The notes under the pieces were generated by a model. The model did no database searches. It was not told where the DNA came from and saw only the letters and a list, made by a program, of their open reading frames with translations. From Sorangium cellulosum (GTDB taxonomy: Bacteria; Myxococcota_A; Polyangia; Polyangiales; Polyangiaceae): DNA of 55,874 nt. Shown here one piece after another: positions 49,498-55,874 of this stretch (position 1 is its first letter; each line of letters starts with the position of its first letter). Made by a program: the position numbers and the translations under genes. The stretch spans positions 1 through 55,874 of the forward strand of contig DYPH01000009.1 of NCBI GenBank assembly GCA_020720045.1. The letters run 5' to 3'.

Positions 49498-50124
49498 CTA
49501 CGCCTTCGCCTGGAGCACTCCAAAGTAGGGGCGGAGCGGCATGTCTTTCGTTTCCGCCGCGAGCAGCTTCTTCCGCCCCTCCGCGTTCCCCTTCGGATGC
49601 CGCGCGCGGGCACGTACCTGGAACGCTTTCCACGCCTCTTCGCGGAGGCGTGGCAAATCGCCGTCGTTCAGGCCGAGCTTCTCGAGATCATTGGCGAGCA
49701 CAGGATCGTCGCTTACGAGCCAGAGCCCTTCCTTCCCCGCGCGTCGCTCGTAGCGGAGTTGGTCGACCGTCGTCGCGGGGAGGACCGGATCGACGGTTAA
49801 GCAGTGGCTCCCCTGGCGTTCGTCGCAGGAATGCGGGCTCGAACAGGAGGCGACGAGGTTCGTCCACGTCAGCGCGAGGGTGGGGTCCGTTGAAATCGGG
49901 ACGCGATGGGCGAGCCGGATGGCGCTCGCCCCGTCTCCGTCGGCGCGGATTCTCCCCATGCAGAACGCGCAGAGCCCCCGCTGTTCGGCGACGGCGATCA
50001 GGCGCAGCTTGGGTTTGTCGAGGGAATCGAAAACGGCCCGCGCCTGCTCCTTCCCGGTGAGTGGCCCCTCGGCGGCGACCGCAGTCATCCACGCGGGGCG
50101 CGGCTGCTTGGCGAAGGTCCTCAC
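49498..50124 (-). CDS. HNH endonuclease, Septu PtuB-like (module 5)
   Basis: 208 residues. Zinc/HNH core: CAFCMGRI, then IRLAHRVPI with the catalytic His, LTWTNLVASC and the CDERQG Cys. The pattern fits the TIGR02646-like family of PtuB/retron Ec78-type HNH effectors. The start is a GTG at 50124 that overlaps the TGA at 50121-50123 of the upstream ATPase continuation (GTGA). That overlap implies that the ATPase was once read to 50121. Confidence 0.82.
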   Translation of the reverse strand: MRTFAKQPRPAWMTAVAAEGPLTGKEQARAVFDSLDKPKLRLIAVAEQRGLCAFCMGRIRADGDGASAIRLAHRVPISTDPTLALTWTNLVASCSSPHSCDERQGSHCLTVDPVLPATTVDQLRYERRAGKEGLWLVSDDPVLANDLEKLGLNDGDLPRLREEAWKAFQVRARARHPKGNAEGRKKLLAAETKDMPLRPYFGVLQAKA

Positions 50125-51395
50125 GGCGCCTCCGCGTCGTCGTCCCCTTCCGGCGGGAGCAGACCTTCTTGGAAGACCAGCTCGGGATCGTCCCCCTCCA
50201 CGGTGGCGCGGAGTTCCGCGAGAAGTTCCCGCGCGCGCACCACGTTGTCGGCGTCGACGGCATCTTTCAGCGCGTTGAGCTTGGTCTGGACGTCGGGCGG
50301 ACGACCGCTGTCTCCGAAGACGCCGAGAATGCTGTTTGTGTCGCGTAGGCAGGTGCCCTGATGAACCGGACGCAGCGCGAACTATTCGAGGATACGAACG
50401 TTCTCCGAATGCACCGACGAGAGCACCTGAGGGGAGTGCGTCGTGACCACAAACTGGGTCTTCGGGAAGATGTTCTGGAGCGTCGGAAGGATCGTCCGCT
50501 GGAGCCCCGGATGGAGATGGAGCTCGATCTCATCGATAAGCACCACCGCTTCGTGCTCCAGCGGATTTTCTGCGCCAGGGGTGGCGAGCACCATCCGCCG
50601 CGCGAGATCGCCGATGAGCGCCAAGAGGCACTTTTCGCCGTCAGAGAGTTGTGCGACGTCGAGGCGATGCTCCCCTTTTGTCAGCATCATTCGCTGTTTG
50701 GGGCGCCGCTCGATGCGAAGCTCGGTGAGCCCGGGGAGCATGCGTTCGATCGCATCGCGGACCGCGGGAAGCCGAGACGACACCGGCGCGCCGCCCTCCA
50801 GGTTGGCGAGGCGCTGCTCATTGAAGGCGTCCTCTTCGTCCCGATACCATTCGAAGAAGTCGCGAAAATTGGATGTCCCGTTTTGAAGCGCACCGTCGTA
50901 GGCGGTCGGCACACCATAGGTGTCTACTGTTTGAAAACGCTCGGGGATTTCGAAGACATTTCGCGCAACCGTGTAGTGAACAAAGAGCGGCGGGGTGGTG
51001 TGATTGATTAGAAGTTGCGCTGCATTGTGATCGCGGTCGACGAGGGGGCGGCCGGCCCCTACGAACGCTCTGCTTCGCGTAAAGTTGACCGTCCAACCGG
51101 CAGGGAAGACCCTGGAAACGGATGGCGCGTCCACCTCAAGTTTGAGCGTGCTTTGGTGCGCGCCGTGATGGAGATCTGCGTCGGAGAGAAGCACCAGACC
51201 GGAAACGGTATCGGGGGCGTCGGTGCCCTGCGCGATGTCCTCGTGAATCGCCTGGGCGACCGCGGCGATCGCTGCGAGGATCGACGATTTGCCGGCGCCA
51301 TTCACTCCGACCAGCACCGTCACCGATGGGTGGAAGGCGAGTTCAAGCTGCGCAAAGCCGCGGTAGTTTTCCAGGGAGAGCGTGCGCAGCCGCAT
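50121..51395 (-). pseudogene. PtuA-like ATPase with an in-frame amber codon (module 5)
   Basis: The intact part (51395 to 50385, 337 codons) has Walker A GVNGAGKSS at 30-38, the signature QLSDGEKCLL near 247, Walker B VVLIDEIELHLHP near 286 and TTHSPQVL near 313. It stops at TAG (50384-50382) after VRILE. The same frame continues for 86 codons, opening FALRPVHQGT, then DTNSILGVFGDSGRPPDVQT and helices typical of the PtuA C-terminal domain, to a TGA at 50123-50121 that overlaps the HNH start. It is probably a recent nonsense mutation in a formerly 424-residue ATPase, unless the codon is read through or the base is a sequencing error. Confidence 0.8.
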
Positions 51396-51445
51396 GGCCG
51401 CGACCTATACCTGGCGCCGTCGCGCGAAGCGATAGAGAGAAACCG

Positions 51446-52348
51446 GTGACGCCGCGCCGCCGCCGGCGCTACCGTCGTTCCGTGCTCGCCCGTCGCTGCG
51501 CCCTCGTGTTCGCCCTCGGGGGCGTTTTTGCGTGTGGGGCGCCCGCTCCGGTTTGCCCGGTGCTTCCGGCGGCGCGTTCCATAAGCGCGCCGCCGGCCGT
51601 CGAAGCCTTGCCTCCGGCGCCGGTGCCCGTCCGTTCGCGACCGCCAGCGTCGCGAGAGACGGCGGGCCCACTTCAACAGGTACGCTTCCTGCCGACGATG
51701 GTCGTCGCCGATGAGGAGGGGGTGATCGTCACGACCGAGGGGCTCCCGTTCCTGGAGGAGCCGACGAGCCCGGCGTTTTTGGGGCTCGCCGCCGCCGTCG
51801 AAGAGGCGCTCGCCGATCGTGGGATCGGCAGGGCCGTCGATTTCGCTGGCGAGCTCTCCGTCCGCGAAACGACGGTCCGCGAGCCGATCCGCCCCCTCCC
51901 GCCGCCACCACCGGGGAGGAGCTGTATGGACCTCGCGGAGTCCGCCGCCATGCTGATGCAGTGCCACCTGACCCTGTTCGACAAATGGGCGGTGAGCGGG
52001 AAGGGGACGACGACGACCCGCACGGATGCGGCGCGGCCTGGCGATTATCTTGCGTATCCGCGCTTTTGGGGGCGCTGCCTCGATGACCGGTCGGTGCCTC
52101 GATCGCCGCGATCGGGCGGGATCAGCCTTCGCATCGAGCGCCGGTTTATCGCCGTGGCGAAGGGGAACTTCCCCGAGATCGCATGGAAAACCACCGGCCC
52201 CGCTTCCGAGTGGGCGCGCATCTTGGTGACGCGGGAGGTGCTCCGGAAGGGGCAGCCGCTTCCGCCCGAGCCCGTTGAGGATCCGGCCGGCGGCCCCCTC
52301 TTCCGGAGCCCGCTCGCGGCGCTCGTCGGGGTGCATTGTGGGCGGTGA
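51446..52348 (+). CDS. Putative lipoprotein, function unknown
   Basis: About 300 residues. An Arg-rich N-terminus leads to a signal with the lipobox VFALGGVFACG. A Pro/Ala-rich spacer follows; the folded part contains three Cys residues (GRSCMDLAES, LMQCHLTL, GRCLDDRS). No family is recognised. The start could be the GTG at 51446 or at 51482. It overlaps the start of the thioredoxin gene. Confidence 0.65.
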   Translation: MTPRRRRRYRRSVLARRCALVFALGGVFACGAPAPVCPVLPAARSISAPPAVEALPPAPVPVRSRPPASRETAGPLQQVRFLPTMVVADEEGVIVTTEGLPFLEEPTSPAFLGLAAAVEEALADRGIGRAVDFAGELSVRETTVREPIRPLPPPPPGRSCMDLAESAAMLMQCHLTLFDKWAVSGKGTTTTRTDAARPGDYLAYPRFWGRCLDDRSVPRSPRSGGISLRIERRFIAVAKGNFPEIAWKTTGPASEWARILVTREVLRKGQPLPPEPVEDPAGGPLFRSPLAALVGVHCGR

Positions 52349-52862
52349 ACCGCAGGAGAAGCGTCGCAAATTCCCCCGTTTCCTGGGCGAAATCGCGCTG
52401 GTGCTCGTGCTCGTCTACGGGATCGGCCGCTACCAGACGCGCAACCACCCCCGCGGGCTCCCGCCGAACGTCGCCCTCACCGCCGATTTGGACGTCCCCC
52501 GCCCGGCGAACCTCTCGGACTTCCGTGGGAAACCGACGCTTGTCGTCGTCTGGGCCCCGTGGTGCGGCGTCTGCAAGGCGGAAGCGGACAACGTCGCCCG
52601 GGCAAAGCGCTGGCTCGGCGACCGGGCGAACGTGGTGACCGTCGCCGCCGCCTACGAAAATGTCGACGAAGTACGGGCCTTTGCCAAGGCCCACGACCTG
52701 CCGACGCCGGTCCTCCTCGCGCCGCCCGCCTTCCCGAAGGCCTTCGGGATTCAGGCCTACCCGACCGTCTTCGTCCTCGATGCCGCGGGGAACCTGGTTG
52801 GATCGGCGCAGGGGTACACGAGCACGATCGGCCTCGTCGTCCGCGCGCTCACCGCCGGGTAG
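52338..52862 (+). CDS. Membrane-anchored thioredoxin-fold protein
   Basis: 174 residues. An N-terminal membrane helix (FLGEIALVLVLVYGIG) anchors a thioredoxin domain, probably in the periplasm. The active site is WAPWCGVCKAE and the cis-Pro site is AYPTVF. It resembles ResA/DsbE- or TlpA-type thiol-disulfide proteins. The GTG start overlaps the stop of the upstream lipoprotein gene, suggesting an operon. Confidence 0.82.
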   Translation: MGGEPQEKRRKFPRFLGEIALVLVLVYGIGRYQTRNHPRGLPPNVALTADLDVPRPANLSDFRGKPTLVVVWAPWCGVCKAEADNVARAKRWLGDRANVVTVAAAYENVDEVRAFAKAHDLPTPVLLAPPAFPKAFGIQAYPTVFVLDAAGNLVGSAQGYTSTIGLVVRALTAG

Positions 52863-53436
52863 TTGAGACAGACGGGGCCCGCAGCGCTGCGAGCGCTTGG
52901 CGGATCATCGTCTGCGCGGCGAGCGTCGTCTCCTCGAGGGTGAACCCAAAGAGCGTGCGGTAGTAGTTCCAGGTCGTCGCGCTCAGGAAATAGCGAATGT
53001 TTGCCGCGGCTACGCGGCGCTCCTCGACGGGCACGTCTGGGAACGCGCCGTCGATGCAGCGCTCGGTCGCGCGCCACCGCTCCTTCGACGCCGTCTCTAC
53101 CATCCGTTGGAAAATCTCCGGGTGGAGCGCCGCCCGCGTGAGCGCCCCGCGCGCCTCAAACCGCGCGTAGATCGACGCCACATAGCCGACGAGGCCGGCA
53201 GGTTCGGTCGGCACCGGGGGGAGGTGGAGCGTCTCGGTCACCGCTTCCGTCACCCCGTCGAGGAACGCCTCCCGCGTGGCGAAATAGCGGAAAACGGTGC
53301 GTTCTGCCGTCCCCGCGCGCGCCGCAACCGCCCGCATCGTGAGCGTCTCGACGGAGCCGGCTTCGAGCTCGGCGATCGCCGCCGCGAGGAGGGTCAGGCG
53401 GGTCTGCTCGGAGGTCCGGTCGGGCGACGTGCGCAT
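52849..53436 (-). CDS. TetR-family transcriptional regulator
   Basis: 195 residues. The helix-turn-helix is LTMRAVAARAGTAERTVFRYF near residues 38-58, followed by a helical ligand domain (TTWNYYRTLFGFTLEE near the end). It is divergent from the cupin gene across a perfect 10-bp palindrome (53457-53479), its probable operator. The ATG at 53436 lies 21 bp from the palindrome. The convergent thioredoxin gene overlaps its 3' end by 14 bp. Confidence 0.85.
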   Translation of the reverse strand: MRTSPDRTSEQTRLTLLAAAIAELEAGSVETLTMRAVAARAGTAERTVFRYFATREAFLDGVTEAVTETLHLPPVPTEPAGLVGYVASIYARFEARGALTRAALHPEIFQRMVETASKERWRATERCIDGAFPDVPVEERRVAAANIRYFLSATTWNYYRTLFGFTLEETTLAAQTMIRQALAALRAPSVSTTRR

Positions 53437-53456
53437 CCCCTTGCGGTAGCATGAGC

Positions 53457-53479
53457 GAATGTCATACAGTATGACATTC
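53457..53479. promoter_or_regulatory. TetR operator: perfect 10-bp palindrome
   Basis: GAATGTCATA-CAG-TATGACATTC is a perfect inverted repeat with a 3-bp centre. It lies between the TetR and cupin starts (21 and 35 bp away). The arrangement is classical for repression of both genes. Confidence 0.8.
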
Positions 53480-53514
53480 CCGTCGTCGTCCCCCTTCGCC
53501 TGCGAGAAAAAGCC

Positions 53515-53967
53515 ATGTCCCAGGAGACGTTTCACCTCTGTCGCGCGGAAGATGCGCCGCCCCTCGCGGTGCTCGGCACCGGTGTCCGCTTCGTCGGGCC
53601 TGCTGCGCTCGTCGGTGGGGCCTGGTCGTTGATGCACGTCACCGTCCCCGCCGGGGGAGGGCCGCCGCCCCATCGGCATGCGTGGGGCGAGGCCTACTAC
53701 GTCACCGCGGGGGCGCTTCGGTTCACCCTCGACGCGGGTGTTGTCGACGTCGGGCCCGGCGACTTCCTCTACGTCCCCCCGGATGCCCTCCACGGCTTCG
53801 TCGGCACCTCGGAAGTCCCCGCGCAGGTGCTCATTTTTGATGCCCCGGCGCAGGCGGAGGGCTTCTTCCACGCCGTTCATGCCGGCGGTGATCGCGCCCT
53901 CGGCCCGTCGGAGGTCGTCGCGATCGGCGCCACCCACGGCATCCATTTCGCGCCGCCGGCTCGCTAG
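53515..53967 (+). CDS. Cupin-domain protein
   Basis: 150 residues of small beta-barrel cupin. Metal-binding residues fit PPPHRHAWGEAYYV with two His and a Glu, and a final His in PPDALHGFVG. The function could be a dioxygenase-like or ligand-binding protein; related small cupins include quercetinase-like enzymes. It is under the likely control of the divergent TetR regulator. Confidence 0.78.
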   Translation: MSQETFHLCRAEDAPPLAVLGTGVRFVGPAALVGGAWSLMHVTVPAGGGPPPHRHAWGEAYYVTAGALRFTLDAGVVDVGPGDFLYVPPDALHGFVGTSEVPAQVLIFDAPAQAEGFFHAVHAGGDRALGPSEVVAIGATHGIHFAPPAR

Positions 53968-54378
53968 GTGCGCGTCGACGACGACGGGGCTTTTGGTCGC
54001 TCGCTGGCGGCGATGCACCTCCTCCGAGAACGCGACGCCGTCCTCGCCGCCTTCCGCGGAGCGACCTGCCCGTCACGAACGCTCCTCGTCGTCGGCGAAC
54101 CGGGCGTCGGCAAGCGGACCTTCTGCGCCCCCCTCGCGCGCGCGCTGGGCGGGCCGATCGTCGCGAACATCGACGCCGCCGATGACGAAGAGATCGCCGC
54201 CCACCTCCGAAGGATCCGGCGGTCGCCAGAGCCCTTTTTTGCGACGAGCTCCTGCGCGCTGAGCGATCCCAGCTTCCCGGACGCGCTGCGCCCCTACTTC
54301 CCGTGGTCGGTCGTGATCCCGCCGCTCCGCACGCGCCCCGAGGACGTCGCCCCTTACGTCCACCACCACCTGGCGTGA
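53968..54378 (+). CDS. Truncated AAA+ fragment (sigma54-activator-like)
   Basis: 136 residues. The Walker A-like GEPGVGKRTF lies near residues 43-52. The end VVIPPLRTRPEDVAPYVHHHL resembles the IPPLRERPEDI region of sigma54-dependent activators. The middle lacks the GAFTGA loop and sensor motifs, and the C-terminal half of an activator is missing. It starts with a GTG immediately after the cupin stop. Beyond it the text decays, so it is probably a remnant. Confidence 0.6.
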   Translation: MRVDDDGAFGRSLAAMHLLRERDAVLAAFRGATCPSRTLLVVGEPGVGKRTFCAPLARALGGPIVANIDAADDEEIAAHLRRIRRSPEPFFATSSCALSDPSFPDALRPYFPWSVVIPPLRTRPEDVAPYVHHHLA

Positions 54379-54503
54379 ACCCCGAGGCTGCTCACCGCCA
54401 CCAGGATCACGGCGCGCAGCGCGCGGGGGAGAGAATCGCTCATGCGTGGCGGGATCTACCGGATGTGCCTTCGTGCAGGAACGATCACGGCCGCCCGTTC
54501 GCG

Positions 54504-54531
54504 ACGCCCAGCAAATAAACGTGCTGGGCGT
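54504..54531. repeat. Perfect 10-bp inverted repeat (AAA+ fragment downstream)
   Basis: ACGCCCAGCA and TGCTGGGCGT pair around the 8-base loop AATAAACG. It is a strong hairpin in an otherwise gene-poor stretch, 125 bp after the fragment. Confidence 0.65.
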
Positions 54532-54580
54532 GGGGTCGCGAAGGACGGCCGGCTCTTCGACCGCTTTCCGGCGACGAACG

Positions 54581-54904
54581 TTATCGTTCGCAGTACCCGA
54601 AGCTGCAGCGGGGCGTCGCCGCCGGGCACTCGGCGGAGGTCTTGCACACCTGGCAGGAAGTCCCCACCGTCCGCGAATCCATGTAGCAGCCGCAGGGGTC
54701 CGGCGGCGAATACGACGACATCGGCCCCATGTCCTCGGTGCGGGAGACCTGCATCGCGGACTGGGGCACGAGGCGTTCGCCGATCACGACATCCAAGAAC
54801 TTCACCGTCGGTACCGGAAGCTTGAATGAGAGATAGGCAAGGAGTTGCGCAACGTTGGCGTTAAGCGGCGGCTTGTCGGTACCGACCTTCGCGAAGAAGT
54901 GCAT
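54581..54904 (-). CDS. Cys-rich protein C-terminus, possibly 5'-truncated
   Basis: 107 residues. The C-terminal half is Cys-rich (PDPCGCYMDSRTVGTSCQVC, then TSAECP, then CSFGYCER). The ATG at 54904 is not preceded by a signal peptide, and the open frame runs about 80 bp further upstream without a start codon. It is therefore likely a 3' part of a larger secreted Cys-rich protein whose 5' end was lost. Confidence 0.5.
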   Translation of the reverse strand: MHFFAKVGTDKPPLNANVAQLLAYLSFKLPVPTVKFLDVVIGERLVPQSAMQVSRTEDMGPMSSYSPPDPCGCYMDSRTVGTSCQVCKTSAECPAATPRCSFGYCER

Positions 54905-54982
54905 GCTGCTCCAGAGCGGGTAGGAGCTGAGGCTCGTCCCATACGTGGATAGCGCGCTATCCTGAATGGGACGCGCCTCACT

Positions 54983-55735
54983 TCAACCGTCGTCACGACG
55001 CGATGCCCCGGCTTCGCCGGATTCATCGACAAGCAGGCGTCCGAGGAGCTCTTCGCGGGTGACGTCGCAGTCGGTGAGCATCAGCCCTTCGGTGGCTCGC
55101 GGCGCGCCGGTCGCGTTCTGGGGGTAGTCGTCGGTTTTCGCAAAGCGGCAGCGGATGAACGTCGCCCCGCGGAGGTCGCGTCCGCGCCAGTAGGTGCCTC
55201 GGAAATCGCAGTCGACGAAGCGGGTTCCGTCGGTGGTTGCGAGCGCGCCAAAGTCCTCGGTTGCCCCGAGGTTGCAGCTCCTAAAGTCGCTCCCGGTGAC
55301 GGTCGCGCCGTTCCAGGTGGTGTCCCACAATTCGCACCGGATGAAATCGATTCCGGCGAGCGTCGCGTCCCCCCATTGGGAGCGAAACGCCTGGGTATCG
55401 AGGAGGATCGAGTTCTTCAGGACGGCACGGTTAAAGCGACCGAGGTTGAGGTTGCAGGTATCAAAGAGCACCTCTTCAAACGAGGCACTCTGGCACCGCG
55501 CCGACAGGAGCAGCGTCCGCCGCAGTTGGCTCTTGGAGCATTCTGTACCTCGGAGGATGGCGTGCCGGAGATCGCACTCTTCAAACTCGGTATTTCGCAC
55601 CTGGACGCGCGTGAGATCCCACACTTGAAAGGAGCTGGCGACGTAGCGCCGCCCCTCCACCACAAGCCGTTCCCCGGTCCGGGAGCCGTTGAGCCACGCC
55701 TCGTGGGCGGTCACCGTCGCGCGCGTGAGTTCCAT
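54983..55735 (-). CDS. Pentapeptide-repeat protein
   Basis: 250 residues with the A/S-(N/D)-(L/F)-x-x periodicity of pentapeptide proteins (for example EFEECDLRHAILRGTECS, IDFIRCELWDTTWNGA, VDCDFRGTYWRGRDLRGA). They fold into a right-handed quadrilateral beta-helix that mimics DNA or binds proteins; some protect gyrase. The specific role is unknown. No signal peptide is seen. The tail is Asp/Arg-rich. The ATG at 55735 was chosen as the first in a coherent frame. Confidence 0.85.
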   Translation of the reverse strand: MELTRATVTAHEAWLNGSRTGERLVVEGRRYVASSFQVWDLTRVQVRNTEFEECDLRHAILRGTECSKSQLRRTLLLSARCQSASFEEVLFDTCNLNLGRFNRAVLKNSILLDTQAFRSQWGDATLAGIDFIRCELWDTTWNGATVTGSDFRSCNLGATEDFGALATTDGTRFVDCDFRGTYWRGRDLRGATFIRCRFAKTDDYPQNATGAPRATEGLMLTDCDVTREELLGRLLVDESGEAGASRRDDG

Positions 55736-55774
55736 CGGGGCGATGCTTTCACAGCAGCCTCGTCGAGGCGATCT

Positions 55775-55874
55775 GCATCGGACTTCGCGCCGTCTCCCGC
55801 TCCGCGGACGGACGCGTCAGCATCGGACTTCGCGCCGTCTCCCGCTCCGCGGACGGACGCGTCAGCATCGGACT
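55775..55874. repeat. Element A tandem array at the right end of the window
   Basis: Two full 45-bp units (55775-55819 and 55820-55864) and the first ten bases of a third. They begin GCATCGGACTTCGCGCCGTC and carry the CCGCGGACGGACGCG core. They are the reverse-orientation relatives of the array at 1-90. Confidence 0.9.

Noticed and set aside
49498-51395. A complete retron Ec78-type system
   Set aside because: The ATPase and HNH match, but no reverse transcriptase or msr-msd is in the surrounding sequence.

Overview
The window is high-GC DNA that looks like Myxococcota, probably a Polyangia-type myxobacterium. The reasons are the many large lipoproteins with Asp/Ala/Pro-rich linkers after the lipobox, an IS200-type transposase of the kind common in that phylum, a short cysteine protein family with a C-(x2)-C/VHNLSA core, and an OLD/Septu-rich defence island. 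This assignment is an inference from gene content; no rRNA or marker gene is present to prove it.

Layout. 0-4.4 kb: a cyanophycin-synthetase-like Mur ligase faces an iadA-cphB pair for cyanophycin breakdown. 4.3-13.4 kb: a 1008-residue lipoprotein, a Usp-like fragment, a TPR-like protein coupled to an HSP90 (HtpG), and small conserved-looking proteins. 13.5-18 kb: hmgA-hppD-phhA, a coupled Phe/Tyr to homogentisate degradation operon, followed by a phosphodiesterase-superfamily protein. 18.4-29.6 kb: rbfA, lipoproteins, kptA, a LysR regulator with a palindromic operator, DUF2238 and PrsW membrane proteins, a histidine phosphatase, a chlorite-dismutase-family protein, urate hydroxylase PuuD and an esterase lipoprotein. 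30-34.3 kb: an IS200/RAYT-like transposase, manA and xthA. 34.4-51.4 kb: a defence island with five OLD/ABC-type ATPase modules, interleaved with a broken radical-SAM gene and lipoproteins. 51.4-55.9 kb: a lipoprotein, a thioredoxin, a TetR-cupin pair with a perfect operator, an AAA+ fragment, a Cys-rich fragment and a pentapeptide-repeat protein.

Defence island. Modules 1 and 5 are PtuA-like ATPase plus HNH pairs (Septu type). Modules 2 and 4 are ATPase plus DUF4276-like pairs; module 2 carries an extra SMI1/KNR4-like gene. Module 3 is the most striking: a DUF3696-type ATPase, a PIN-like nuclease and an RNA ligase, joined by ATGA stop-start overlaps. It couples RNA cutting to RNA sealing in one operon. 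Module 4 sits between two 89-bp direct repeats that copy the 3' end of the gene before it, like a cassette inserted at a gene end without an integrase. Module 5 has an in-frame amber codon in its ATPase, with a conserved-looking C-terminal domain continuing in the same frame.

Repeats. Two families of short GC-rich hairpin elements, A (45 bp) and B (39 bp), are scattered through the window. Both lengths are multiples of three, and copies lie in frame inside manA, the Septu HNH gene, the RNA ligase gene and the radical-SAM gene. One B copy that is 38 bp long breaks the radical-SAM gene. A partial B copy lies just upstream of the transposase gene, which suggests a REP/RAYT-like relationship. Tandem 45-bp A arrays occupy both ends of the window.
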